Positions 28,080-37,466 are shown, counted from the first letter of the stretch. The stretch is 64,000 bases of DNA from Jonesia denitrificans DSM 20603 (GCF_000024065.1 NC_013174.1:372001-436000); one strand, 5' to 3'. Numbers and translations: made by a program. The notes: generated by a model from the letters alone, not told the origin.

Positions 28080-30143
28080 ATGACAGCACACAACCACAGC
28101 CCCGGGGACCTCATCCCCGGCATCAGCGGTATGAGCTACGGCTGTGACTACAACCCAGAACAATGGGATGAAGCCACATGGCATGAGGACGTCACCCTCA
28201 TGCGCGACGCTGGTGTCAACCTTGTCGCCATCAACATCTTTGGGTGGGCCGCCATCCAACCAACGCGCGACACGATGGACTTCACAGCGCTGGACACCAT
28301 CATGGACCTTCTTCACGACAACGGGATCGCCGTGAACCTGGGCACAGGAACCGCGTCACCACCACCATGGTTGACCACCGAACACCCAGAAATCCTGCCC
28401 ATCACAGCAGACGGAACAACTCGGTACCCTGGTGGCCGCCAAGCCTACTGCCCGTCCTCACCAGTCTTCCGCGACTACGCATCGGCACTTGTCACAGCGG
28501 TCGCGCAACGCTACTCCACCCACCCGGCGTTGGCCATGTGGCACGTATCGAACGAACTGGGATGCCACAACGCCCTGTGCCACAACCCCGAAACCCGGGC
28601 AGCATTCCACCAGTGGCTGACCACGAAGTACACAACAATCGACGCGCTGAACGCCGCCTGGGGAACCGCGTTTTGGAGCCAACGGTACAGTTCATTTCAC
28701 CAGATCCGCACCCCCATGGACACGCTGTCCTCCCGTAACCCAGGCCAAGTCCTCGACTTTCACCGGTTCTCCTCCGATGAACTACTGTCCCTGTACCTCA
28801 TGGAAAAAGACATCATCACCCAGTACAGCGACAAGCCCGTAACCACAAACTTCATGGTGACAGCCCACATTCGCAACATGGATTACTGGACCTGGGCGCC
28901 ACACATGGACGTCATAGCCAATGACCACTACCTCGACCACCGACTGACCGCACCCACACCAGAACTGTCATTCGCCGCCGACCTCACCCGCGGTCTTGCG
29001 CAGGGCAACCCATGGATGCTCATGGAGCACTCCACAGGCGCAGTGAACTGGCAGCCCCTCAACGTCAACAAAGCGCCCGGAGAGATGGCGCGAAACTCTT
29101 TGACTCATGTGGCTCGTGGCGCCGACTCAGTGTGCTTCTTCCAGTGGCGGGCTTCCGTACAAGGGTCAGAAAAATACCACTCGGCGATGCTCCCTCACGC
29201 CGGAACTAACACACAGCGTTGGCGTGAAGTTGTGGACCTTGGCGCCACGATGAAGGCACTTGCCCCGGTTGCAGGTTCCCGCGTAGACGCACACGTGGCA
29301 GTTCTCTTCGAGTGGGAATCCTGGTGGGCAGGCGAAGGCGAGTCCCGGCCCTCACAGGCAGTAACCTACCTTGACCAGGTCCACAGTGTGCACCGCGCGT
29401 TGCGTTCCCTTGGCGTGGTCAGTGATGTCGTCTCCCTTCGCGACGACCTCAGCACCTATGACCTCGTCATCGTCCCCGGCGTCCACGTGATCACCCCCAC
29501 CGACGCTGAGCACCTCACCGCCTACACGAACGCGGGCGGTCACGTAGTCGTGACCTACTGGAGCGGAATTGTCGATGCGAACGACCGCGTCTACCAGGGA
29601 GGTTACCCTGGTGCGCTGCGTGAACTACTGGGGGTGCGGGTGGAAGAATTTTCCCCAGTGCCCGCAGGTGACACGCTCACGTTGACACCCAATGACACGG
29701 CACACGCCCCACTGGAAGCGACCCTGTGGACAGAAAACCTCCACACCGTCGATGCGACCCCTGTCTTCACCTTCAGTAACGGGCCACACCCTGGTGTGCC
29801 CGCCGTCACCACCCGCACCGCTGGGCAAGGAACCGCCTGGTATGTGGCCACCCAACTGACAGACGATGCGTGGTGGCACCTGCTCACCACCATCACCACC
29901 GCAGCAGGTGTCACCTCGGAACACCAACGGTACAGCGCATCGGGAAGCGACCTTCACAACCTCGAAATTGTGCGGCGCATCCACCCTGACAGCGGTTGCA
30001 CCTGGGTGTTTGTGATCAACCATGCCACCACCCCAGCAACACTCAACGTCACAGGCCGCGACATCACAACAGGCACACCCGTTACCGCCGAGGTCACGAT
30101 TGAGCCAGGCGCTGTCCACATCATCGAGGAGGATGAGAAATGA
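28080..30143 (+). CDS. GH42 beta-galactosidase
   Basis: A 687-residue cytoplasmic beta-galactosidase. YGCDYNPEQW opens the barrel, the acid/base is Glu159 in WHVSNELGCHN and the nucleophile is Glu316 in WMLMEHSTGAVNWQ; trimerisation and small beta domains follow. Cys in CHNALCHNP could belong to the zinc cluster of some GH42. ATG after GACGAGGAC; the long frame upstream from 27780 is antisense to the LacI gene. Cleaves beta-galactosyl oligosaccharides, here probably galactan fragments. Overlaps the first permease by ATGA. Confidence 0.95.
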   Translation: MTAHNHSPGDLIPGISGMSYGCDYNPEQWDEATWHEDVTLMRDAGVNLVAINIFGWAAIQPTRDTMDFTALDTIMDLLHDNGIAVNLGTGTASPPPWLTTEHPEILPITADGTTRYPGGRQAYCPSSPVFRDYASALVTAVAQRYSTHPALAMWHVSNELGCHNALCHNPETRAAFHQWLTTKYTTIDALNAAWGTAFWSQRYSSFHQIRTPMDTLSSRNPGQVLDFHRFSSDELLSLYLMEKDIITQYSDKPVTTNFMVTAHIRNMDYWTWAPHMDVIANDHYLDHRLTAPTPELSFAADLTRGLAQGNPWMLMEHSTGAVNWQPLNVNKAPGEMARNSLTHVARGADSVCFFQWRASVQGSEKYHSAMLPHAGTNTQRWREVVDLGATMKALAPVAGSRVDAHVAVLFEWESWWAGEGESRPSQAVTYLDQVHSVHRALRSLGVVSDVVSLRDDLSTYDLVIVPGVHVITPTDAEHLTAYTNAGGHVVVTYWSGIVDANDRVYQGGYPGALRELLGVRVEEFSPVPAGDTLTLTPNDTAHAPLEATLWTENLHTVDATPVFTFSNGPHPGVPAVTTRTAGQGTAWYVATQLTDDAWWHLLTTITTAAGVTSEHQRYSASGSDLHNLEIVRRIHPDSGCTWVFVINHATTPATLNVTGRDITTGTPVTAEVTIEPGAVHIIEEDEK

Positions 30144-31027
30144 CCACCACACTCCCTATTCGGCGCACCCGAAAGCGCCAGGGGTTCCTTGCGGTCTTCC
30201 TCCTGCCCTTCGGACTGCTGTTCAGCTTGTTCTACCTCGCCCCCATTCTTTACGCGATCTGGCAATCAACTCGCGTCGTCGAGCGTGACGGAACCTTCGG
30301 TGCGGCGCGCGAAGTCTTCGGCGGGTTCACCCAATACCAGGCAGTGTTCTCCAACACTGAGTTCTGGGAGTCAGTAGGCCGAGTTCTCCTGTTTGGTGCG
30401 GTACAAGTGCCCGTGATGCTGGGACTCGCGCTCCTGCTTGCACTCCTGCTTGACTCCCCACTAGTGCGAGGGCGCAGATTCTTCCGGCTCGCCTACTTCG
30501 CGCCGTACGCAGTGCCAGGAGTGATCGCTGCAATCATGTGGGGGTTCCTCTTCTCACCAAACCTCTCCCCCTTCGAGTCAGTGATGAACACCGTTGACTT
30601 CTTGTCCCCATCCCTTGTGCTGTGGGCAATCGCCATCGTTGTGACCTGGGTGTACACCGGGTACAACATGATCATCATCTATTCCTCACTGCTCTCAATC
30701 CCGCAAGACATCTTTGAGGCAGCCCGTATCGACGGCGCTGGACAAGTACGCATCGCATGGTCCATCAAAATCCCCTTGGTCATTCCGTCCTTGGTGTTGA
30801 CCACCATCTTCTCCATCATTGGAACCTTGCAACTGCTCACCGAACCCCAAGTGTTCAAAACGTTCTCCACCGCAGTCAATAGCACCTACACCCCGAACCT
30901 GGCGGTGTATGCGGCATCGTCAATCCCTGACTACTCGTTGGCAGCAGCAATGTCCGTGGTCCTTGCCGTGGCCACGTTCATCCTCTCCTTCTCCGTGTTG
31001 AAGTTCACCCAGCGAAAGGCAGCATGA
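30140..31027 (+). CDS. Sugar ABC transporter permease (MalF-like)
   Basis: A 295-residue membrane protein with six TM segments and the EAA loop (IFEAARIDGAGQVRIAWSIKIP) that contacts the ATPase. CUT1-type importer subunit for oligosaccharides. Translationally coupled to GH42 upstream and to the second permease downstream by four-base overlaps. No ATPase gene is in the operon, so a shared MsiK-type ATPase encoded elsewhere is expected. Confidence 0.95.
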   Translation: MTTTLPIRRTRKRQGFLAVFLLPFGLLFSLFYLAPILYAIWQSTRVVERDGTFGAAREVFGGFTQYQAVFSNTEFWESVGRVLLFGAVQVPVMLGLALLLALLLDSPLVRGRRFFRLAYFAPYAVPGVIAAIMWGFLFSPNLSPFESVMNTVDFLSPSLVLWAIAIVVTWVYTGYNMIIIYSSLLSIPQDIFEAARIDGAGQVRIAWSIKIPLVIPSLVLTTIFSIIGTLQLLTEPQVFKTFSTAVNSTYTPNLAVYAASSIPDYSLAAAMSVVLAVATFILSFSVLKFTQRKAA

Positions 31028-31932
31028 TGAGCCAAACAACCGCACCAACACGCCGTCGTGCCCGCCAACCACACCAACCCGCCGCCACCGGACCACGCGC
31101 ATCGCTCCTCAGCCAAGTGCCAGCCATGGGTGTCATGCTCATCGCCACACTGACCTTCCTGACTCCCATCTGGTGGTTGTTTGTGGCCTCCACCAAAAAC
31201 CGGTCAGACCTCGTCAACACCAACGGGCTGTGGTTCGCCGACTGGAACCTCAGCTCCAACGTGTCCGCCCTGCTGGAGTACCGTGATGGCGTCTACCTAC
31301 AATGGCTCCTCAACTCGGCGGCCTACACGATCGGTGGCGCACTGATTGGAACTCTGCTCGCAGCAATGTGCGGGTACGCGCTCGCAAAGTACCAATTCCG
31401 TGGGCGTGAAGTCCTGTTCAACGTTGTGCTCGGAGGGGTCCTCGTCCCGCTGACAACGCTTGCACTCCCGCTGTTCCTCATGTTCTCGCTGGTGAACCTG
31501 ACCAACACCTTCTGGTCGGTGTTCCTGCCCAGCTTGGTCTCCCCGTTCGGGGTGTACCTATCCCGGATCTTTGCCGCAGCATCGGTACCCGATGAAGTGC
31601 TCGAAGCAGCTCGTCTGGACGGCTCGAATGAGGTCCGTACCTTCTTTACCGTGTCCATCCGACTTATGTTCCCGGCGCTGGTCACGATTTCCTTGTTCCA
31701 GTTCGTGGCCATCTGGAACAACTTCTTCCTTCCCCTCATCATGCTCCGTGACGAAGCGATCATGCCGGTCACTCTTGGCCTGTACAACTGGAACTCACAA
31801 ATCAGCCAAATCCCGGAACTGCGAGGCTATGTCCTCACCGGTGCGCTGTTGTCCGTGATCCCGTTGATTCTCATGTTCTCCCTGCTCCAACGGTTCTGGA
31901 AAAACGGCCTTGGCGCAGGAGCAATTAAGTAA
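31024..31932 (+). CDS. Sugar ABC transporter permease (MalG-like)
   Basis: A 302-residue partner permease with a basic N-terminus, six TM segments and EAA loop VLEAARLDGSNEVRTFFTVS. ATGATG at the start leaves either Met possible. The operon continues 65 bases later with the binding protein. Confidence 0.95.
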   Translation: MMSQTTAPTRRRARQPHQPAATGPRASLLSQVPAMGVMLIATLTFLTPIWWLFVASTKNRSDLVNTNGLWFADWNLSSNVSALLEYRDGVYLQWLLNSAAYTIGGALIGTLLAAMCGYALAKYQFRGREVLFNVVLGGVLVPLTTLALPLFLMFSLVNLTNTFWSVFLPSLVSPFGVYLSRIFAAASVPDEVLEAARLDGSNEVRTFFTVSIRLMFPALVTISLFQFVAIWNNFFLPLIMLRDEAIMPVTLGLYNWNSQISQIPELRGYVLTGALLSVIPLILMFSLLQRFWKNGLGAGAIK

Positions 31933-31997
31933 CACCCCCACCCACCAGCGCGGGACATCAACGACGTGTCCCGTCCCGCACAATAGATTGGAACATC

Positions 31998-33335
31998 ATG
32001 CGTCCTACCAGAGCAGTCAGTGCAGCCTTGCTCACCGTATTTGCTGCAGCATCCGTTGTGGCATGCTCCAGCGACGACTCGACCACCAACACACCAACGG
32101 AAGCCGCAGAATGTGCCCCATCGGGTGAAGAGACTGTCAACTTGTCTTTCACCTCCTGGATTCCTGGCATCGAAGACGTTGTTGCAACCTGGAATGAGCA
32201 AAACCCTGGCATCCAAGTCGAGGTGCAAACTGGCCCCAACGGGAACTCGGGCACCTACCAGAACTTCTTCAACCAGCTCCGGGCTGGAAACGCACCCGAC
32301 CTTGGTCAAATTGAATACGATGCACTTGCTTCATTCCGAGTCCAAGGTGGGTTAGAAAACATCGGTGGCTGTGATGTGGTGCAGGACGCGCAAGGCAAGT
32401 TCATCGACTGGACCTGGGACCAGGTGTCCTTTGGTGAAGAGGGGGCAGCCTACGCGGTCCCTCAGGACACCGGACCCATGGCTCTGTTCTACCGTGCTGA
32501 CCTTTTCGAAGAAGCCGGGATCGCCGTGCCCACCACGTGGGACGAGTACGCACAAGCTGCAGAGAAGATTGCCGCTGAAGGTGGAAAGATCACGAACTTC
32601 TCTACCGCAGACATCAACCAGTTCGCTGGGTTTGCGTGGCAAAACGGTGCGAGCTGGTTCTCCGCAGATGACGCCGGCTGGGATGTGACCATCACTGGTG
32701 ACGAAACCCTCGAGGTTGCGAACTACTGGCAGGACCTGCTTGAACGTGACCTGGTTGCCACCTACCCGGCGTGGACCGACGAGTGGAACAACGCGTACAA
32801 CTCCTCCGAAGTGTGGACCTGGGTTTCCGCAGTCTGGGGTGCAAACACCATTCAGGACGGTGCCCCCGACACGGCAGGTCAGTGGGCGGTTGCACCGATG
32901 CCACAGTGGGACACTGCTGCTCCCGCTGCTGGTAACTGGGGCGGATCATCGATCGCTGTCTTCTCCGGTACTGACTACCCTTACGAAGCAGCGCAGTTTG
33001 CTACCTGGTTGAACACCTCTGAAGAGGCCTTGACGATGCTCGCGGACTCAGCGAACATCTACCCAGCCACAACTGAAGGTCTGACCCTTCCTGTTCTGCA
33101 AGAAGGTGTGGAGTTCTACGGTGACCAGGTGATTTGGGATGTCTTCGCTGAGGCAGCGAACCAAGTGCCATCGAACTTCACCTGGGGTCCCACCATGACG
33201 GACACCTATGCATCAATCTCTGATGGGTTCAAACTGGTGGCCACAGGGACGAGCACTGTGGAAGATGCACTTGTCAACGGTGAAGAAGCAACTGTGTCCA
33301 CCATGAAGTCACAGTCCATCCCGGTCAAGGAGTAG
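31998..33335 (+). CDS. Sugar-binding lipoprotein of the ABC importer
   Basis: A 445-residue extracellular solute-binding protein (family 1). The signal peptide ends in lipobox VVAC (Cys23), followed by an acidic Ser/Thr linker. Trp/Tyr-rich positions in the mature protein fit an oligosaccharide site. Unusually, the binding protein is the last gene of the unit, after the enzyme and both permeases. Substrate inferred as beta-1,4-galacto-oligosaccharides from GH42 and GH53 neighbours. Confidence 0.93.
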   Translation: MRPTRAVSAALLTVFAAASVVACSSDDSTTNTPTEAAECAPSGEETVNLSFTSWIPGIEDVVATWNEQNPGIQVEVQTGPNGNSGTYQNFFNQLRAGNAPDLGQIEYDALASFRVQGGLENIGGCDVVQDAQGKFIDWTWDQVSFGEEGAAYAVPQDTGPMALFYRADLFEEAGIAVPTTWDEYAQAAEKIAAEGGKITNFSTADINQFAGFAWQNGASWFSADDAGWDVTITGDETLEVANYWQDLLERDLVATYPAWTDEWNNAYNSSEVWTWVSAVWGANTIQDGAPDTAGQWAVAPMPQWDTAAPAAGNWGGSSIAVFSGTDYPYEAAQFATWLNTSEEALTMLADSANIYPATTEGLTLPVLQEGVEFYGDQVIWDVFAEAANQVPSNFTWGPTMTDTYASISDGFKLVATGTSTVEDALVNGEEATVSTMKSQSIPVKE

Positions 33336-33397
33336 GGTCGGGATCTTGTGGGTGTGTGATGTGCCATGACGCCCACCAGGTGACCTCCAAGGCAAGA

Positions 33398-33442
33398 CCA
33401 CTGTGGGGCCTACGCGTGTTGTGTGCGTAGGCCCCACAGTGG
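33398..33442. terminator. Bidirectional hairpin between convergent genes
   Basis: An 18-bp perfect stem (arm CCACTGTGGGGCCTACGC) with a 9-base loop, placed between the binding-protein gene (+) and the ABC ATPase (-). Confidence 0.82.
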
Positions 33443-33482
33443 CATGACGCGGAGGGTGGGTGCCGGAGTCTCCCACGGAGGT

Positions 33483-34277
33483 TTACAAGGAATCTCCGCG
33501 AGTGTCGAGCGCCCGAACAGCTTCAGGGTAGGCGTCAGCAATGTCACGGGTTGCCGGGTGTTGGGGGTCGGTGAGGAGTTGGCGTGGTGGGCCAGACTCA
33601 ACAAAGACACCGTCATGGAGGACGTGAACTGTTGCGGTGAGGCGGGCAAGTAAGTCCAGGTCGTGGGAGGTCACGAGCAAACCGATTCCCCGGTCGGTGA
33701 CAATGTCTCGAATCCGACGGGACACCAGGTCCTTGAGGTTTGCGTCCAGGGCTGTGGTGGGTTCATCAAGGAGAAGAATGTCAGGGCGGGTGGCGAGGGC
33801 CAGCGCAATGGTGAGCCGTTGGCGTTCACCACCGGAAAGCCCGTGAATGCGCCGCGGCAGGAAACGGTCTTCAAGGAACATCAGGTCAAGCACTTGTGAG
33901 GCCGACTCCCCGGTGGCGCGACCAGCGCGCCGTGCGGCTTTCAGTTCGTCCTCGACTGCTTGTTTGACGGACAGGCGTGTGTCCACACCAAAGAACCCGT
34001 TCTGGGCGACTCGCCGGACGCTTGCTTTGAATCGTTTCTTGTCTTTAAATGCGAACCGACTCACGGGGCGCCCGTTGTAGGTGACAGAACCAAGACGTGG
34101 TTTTGTGTCGCCGTGTAGGACGTTGATGAGGGTGGATTTCCCAATTCCCGATGCGCCTGTCACCCCGATCCCCGGTTCTCCGCTGGTCACCTCGATGGTG
34201 AGGTCCGCCAAGCTGGGGGTGGAGGCGAATCCTGCGGTGATGTGTTCTGCGCGTAACACGCTTTTTTTCGTGCTCAC
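33483..34277 (-). CDS. Lone ABC transporter ATPase, oligopeptide-type
   Basis: A 264-residue ATPase: Walker A GASGIGKST, signature HGLSGGERQRLTIALALA, Walker B ILLLDEPTTALD, switch His in LVTSHD. It resembles Dpp/Opp-type nucleotide-binding subunits. No permease or binding protein is adjacent; neighbours are a convergent sugar operon and divergent DUF202 genes. GTG start after TTGAGGACT. Could serve a remote transporter or a non-transport role. Confidence 0.88.
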   Translation of the reverse strand: MSTKKSVLRAEHITAGFASTPSLADLTIEVTSGEPGIGVTGASGIGKSTLINVLHGDTKPRLGSVTYNGRPVSRFAFKDKKRFKASVRRVAQNGFFGVDTRLSVKQAVEDELKAARRAGRATGESASQVLDLMFLEDRFLPRRIHGLSGGERQRLTIALALATRPDILLLDEPTTALDANLKDLVSRRIRDIVTDRGIGLLVTSHDLDLLARLTATVHVLHDGVFVESGPPRQLLTDPQHPATRDIADAYPEAVRALDTRGDSL

Positions 34278-34400
34278 AGTCCTCAACTTACGTGTGTGCG
34301 GTCTGGTGTCGGGTGTCTTGTCAACAGTACAACGTGTGGGGTGGCGGTTTTTCTCCCGACCGTCCCACCGTTTTGTGTTTCTCCCCATTACTCTGGGTGG

Positions 34401-34763
34401 GTGACGTCTTCACGGTTTCCTCGCAGCGTGTATTCCCATGGTCAAGACCCGGACCCTCGGTTTTCGCTTGCCAATGAGCGCACGTTTTTGTCGTGGGTGC
34501 GCACGTCGTTGGCGTTGATTGCTGCGGGTGTCGCGTTGGAAGCTCTTGATGTTCCTGCTCATCCGACGGCTCGGATTATTGTGTCCGTGATTTTTTTGGT
34601 GCTCGGTGGGCTGATCCCGGTGTATGCGTGGTTGACGTGGGCGTATAACGAGCGTTCGTTGCGAACTGACCGGCCCTTGGCGGGTCCGCGTATTGGCCCG
34701 CTCCTTGCGGTGGCGTTAGGTGTGAGCGCGGTGGTCCTTGCGGTGGGGTTGTTTGTCGGGTGA
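34401..34763 (+). CDS. DUF202 membrane protein (YidH-like) 1
   Basis: A 120-residue protein with the DUF202 signature ANERTFLSWVRTSLALIAAGVAL, followed by two more TM helices. Function unknown. The GTG start is favoured because DUF202 proteins begin ~20 residues before the signature. Its last four bases (GTGA) overlap the next gene, another DUF202 member. Confidence 0.85.
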   Translation: MTSSRFPRSVYSHGQDPDPRFSLANERTFLSWVRTSLALIAAGVALEALDVPAHPTARIIVSVIFLVLGGLIPVYAWLTWAYNERSLRTDRPLAGPRIGPLLAVALGVSAVVLAVGLFVG

Positions 34764-35131
34764 GGAAGACCTCGAAGCTGGCTCGGTTGTTTCATTCTCC
34801 CAGTGAGCTCAGTATTGCCGATGTGGGACTTGCTGTGGAGCGCACATTTTTGGCTTGGCAGCGTACTGCGTTAGCGGTGGTGATTGGGTCTGCTGTGGGG
34901 GCACGTTATTTTTTGCATGTGGTTCCTGGGGTGATACCTGCTGTTCTTGCGGGGGCAGGGTGTGTGCTCGGTGTGGTGACGTTGGTGTGGGTACGCCGCC
35001 GATACACCCGGTCTGTCACTCAATTGGTGGAACAAGGTACGTTGCCTGCCCGTAGTGCGGTTCCTTTGCTGATGGTGGCGGCGGCCGCCACTGCGTGTGC
35101 AGTGGCGGCCGCCGTTGTTGTTGTGGTGTGA
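34760..35131 (+). CDS. DUF202 membrane protein 2
   Basis: A 123-residue protein with VERTFLAWQRTALAVVIGSAV and three TM helices; the last helix (MVAAAATACAVAAAVVVVV) is encoded by the stem of a hairpin terminator. Co-translated with the preceding DUF202 gene, suggesting a hetero-oligomer. Confidence 0.85.
   Translation: MRKTSKLARLFHSPSELSIADVGLAVERTFLAWQRTALAVVIGSAVGARYFLHVVPGVIPAVLAGAGCVLGVVTLVWVRRRYTRSVTQLVEQGTLPARSAVPLLMVAAAATACAVAAAVVVVV
35080..35113 (+). terminator. Terminator-like hairpin inside the end of the DUF202 gene
   Basis: GGCGGCCGCCACTGC and its exact complement (15 bp, loop GTGT) end 18 bases before the stop codon region; GTTGTTGTTGTGG follows. Only 3 bases separate the stop from the convergent GH53 stop, so there is no room outside the gene. 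Confidence 0.6.
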
Positions 35132-35134
35132 GTG

Positions 35135-37333
35135 TTAGGCGGCGCGTTTGCGTAGCCACACGGTGATGCCACCGGCAAGGAGGAGGGCTCCTGCGAGTCC
35201 TGCGATGACCAGTGAGATGCCGGTATCTGCTAGGCCACCGGTACTGGAGTTGTCTTGCCCACTGGCGGGCGCATCGGTTGTCGTATCTGGGGCTGTGCCG
35301 TCCTGACCAGGGGTGGTTTCGGTGCCAGGTGAAGGGGTGTCCGGGGTTTCTTCGGTGTCTGGTGTGGTGCCCTCGTCTGGGGTTGCCTCGGTGTCTGGGC
35401 TTGTGGCTGCGCCGGTAGGTGTGAGGACCACGTTGTCGAGGGTTCCCCACGCGTTTCCGGTGAGTTCACCGGTGAGTGTGACGGTGATTGTGCCGTCGTC
35501 GGGGACGGTCACGTTCTCCACAGTGGCGGTGGCCCACTGCTGCCACCCGTTGAGGGCAAGGTCGCCACGTGTTGTGCCCTGTGTTGTGTGGGCAGACACG
35601 GTGAGGACGTCATTTTCTCCGGCGTCTCCACCTTGGCTTGTTGCCCGCATCGTGTAGGTCCCTGGGGTGAGACCAGTGAGGGTTTGTGACACGGTGAAGG
35701 TGTAGTTCGTGCCATTCCAGAACTTCAGTGAGAACGCGCCGTGGGAGGAGTCGGATGTTTCTTCCCGGGCGATTCCGGTTCCGTCAATGTCCCACATGGA
35801 CAGGTCCGCGTCTTCGAAGGACGGGTTGAGGAGAACGTTGACTTCCACAATGGTGATGGTTGCGGTGACCGCTACGCCGGAACTGGTGGTCCCAGCAACC
35901 TCATGAGCGCCAACGTCAGTCAGGGTGGAGTAGTCGTCCCAGGTGACTGATTCGGTGTCAGTGCTTCCGTCATTGAACCGCAGTGTCACCTCGTCTGGGA
36001 GCGTGATCGTTTCTCCGGCAGTAACCTCAACGGCGACAGGGTCAATGGAGGCGAGGGATTTTTCGGTGACAGCACCGGTGTAGACGTGGGAGAACACACC
36101 TAACGAATCGAGGGGACGCCCGTCAAAGGTAAAGAGTGCTTGATTGTCCACAGCGGAACCGCCATACCACTGGCCTGCATCGTGTGGGTCGTACCCGCTT
36201 GCGTAGGATGACGCCCAGCCGGAGCCGAACTCTTCCCACAGGGTGCGGTTGTTGTCGATCTCCTCTGGTGGGCCCACGGGGAGCCAGGCGGGTTCCCAGT
36301 ACACCACGCCAACGCCTGCGTCTCCGACGTTGTGGACAGCTTCCATCACGTCGTGGAGGAGGTCAGCTTGCCCTTGCGGTGAGATCGGGTAGAGCGTGGA
36401 GGCTTTTGAGGCGTCAATGGTGTTTTGCCACCCGTCCCCGTCGTCGAGGGTGTACGTCCAGGACGTTTCCACCACCATGACGTCTTTGTTGTAGGTCGTT
36501 GCGATGTCCGACAACACGGAGGTGAGGTTACTCAGGCTGCCATGCCAGTAGGGGTACCAGGACGATGCGAAGACGTCATAGTCCACGTTGTGTGTGGCGA
36601 GTTGCTGGGCGTAGCCAGCGTAGCGCCCGGAAGTTTCTGGGTTAGTGAAGTGCAGGGCGACCTGGGCGTCGGGGAGGACGTCACGAACGGCACGGGACCC
36701 AGCGTTAAAGATCTCCGCCATCTGTTCCCAGTTGCCAACCTCAACCCCAGCAACAGAGTTGTTGGTTTCATTGCCGACCTGAACCATGCTGATGTCGACC
36801 CCAGCGTCACGAAGCACTGTCAGAGAATCGGCGACATAGTCGTAGGTGGCGTCAGCTTTCTCGCTGACACTCATGTCAGCCCACGCTTTGGGTGCTTGCT
36901 GTTTGGCGGGGTCTGCCCAAAAGTCGGAGAGGTGGAAGTTGATGAGACTGTCCATACCGGCGGCTGTGGCGCGTTGACCAATGGTGACGGCGGCGTCAAG
37001 GTCGTTGTTTCCGCCGCCGTAGCTGCGCCCTTGCTCGTCAAAGGGGTCGTTCCAGACGCGGATGCGTACTGTGTTGAGTCCGTTGTCTGCCAGTGTTGTG
37101 AAGAGGTCAGCCGGGTTGCCGTCGGAGTCACGGAAAACGACGCCTGATTCTTCGAGGGCGAGAACGGAGGATACGTCAGCCCCGCGGATAAAGTCGGTGG
37201 GCAGTCCTTCGATTTTGTCAACGAACACTCCGGCCTCGACGGGGCCTGGTTCGTCTGCTGATGCGGGGAGTGCTGCAAGGGCTAGAAGCGTCGCGGATGT
37301 GAGTGCGACTGTGCGGAGAACATGTCGTCGCAT
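35135..37333 (-). CDS. Cell-wall-anchored GH53 endo-beta-1,4-galactanase
   Basis: A 732-residue secreted enzyme. Signal peptide to ASA (residue 26); GH53 catalytic domain ~45-400 with acid/base Glu189 (VQVGNETNNS) and nucleophile Glu289 (MVVETSWTY); bacterial Ig-like domain ~430-500; a CBM61-like galactan-binding module ~505-650 (LLNPSFED...TLDNVVLTP); Thr/Pro/Asp/Glu linker; then LADTG (701-705), a hydrophobic helix and RKRAA. LAxTG is the recognition type of actinobacterial class E sortases. It should cut galactan side chains at the cell surface and feed the importer at 30140. A LacI-type site lies 118 bases upstream. Confidence 0.95.
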   Translation of the reverse strand: MRRHVLRTVALTSATLLALAALPASADEPGPVEAGVFVDKIEGLPTDFIRGADVSSVLALEESGVVFRDSDGNPADLFTTLADNGLNTVRIRVWNDPFDEQGRSYGGGNNDLDAAVTIGQRATAAGMDSLINFHLSDFWADPAKQQAPKAWADMSVSEKADATYDYVADSLTVLRDAGVDISMVQVGNETNNSVAGVEVGNWEQMAEIFNAGSRAVRDVLPDAQVALHFTNPETSGRYAGYAQQLATHNVDYDVFASSWYPYWHGSLSNLTSVLSDIATTYNKDVMVVETSWTYTLDDGDGWQNTIDASKASTLYPISPQGQADLLHDVMEAVHNVGDAGVGVVYWEPAWLPVGPPEEIDNNRTLWEEFGSGWASSYASGYDPHDAGQWYGGSAVDNQALFTFDGRPLDSLGVFSHVYTGAVTEKSLASIDPVAVEVTAGETITLPDEVTLRFNDGSTDTESVTWDDYSTLTDVGAHEVAGTTSSGVAVTATITIVEVNVLLNPSFEDADLSMWDIDGTGIAREETSDSSHGAFSLKFWNGTNYTFTVSQTLTGLTPGTYTMRATSQGGDAGENDVLTVSAHTTQGTTRGDLALNGWQQWATATVENVTVPDDGTITVTLTGELTGNAWGTLDNVVLTPTGAATSPDTEATPDEGTTPDTEETPDTPSPGTETTPGQDGTAPDTTTDAPASGQDNSSTGGLADTGISLVIAGLAGALLLAGGITVWLRKRAA

Positions 37334-37450
37334 GGGGTCCTCTCAATATGTGGGTTCGTCGTCATTGAACGAACAGGGCGCTTGGGGAAGCGTGGGCATG
37401 AGTGTGGGCGGGTGTGGATCAACACTGACCAACGCCTTCACTGTGCGTTA

Positions 37451-37466
37451 CTGTAACCGGTCACAG
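37451..37466. promoter_or_regulatory. LacI-type operator upstream of GH53
   Basis: CTGTAACCGGTCACAG is palindromic at 14 of 16 positions with central CG. It shares the TGT...ACA frame with the GH42 operators, so both could belong to one regulon; the regulator is not proven. Confidence 0.6.
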
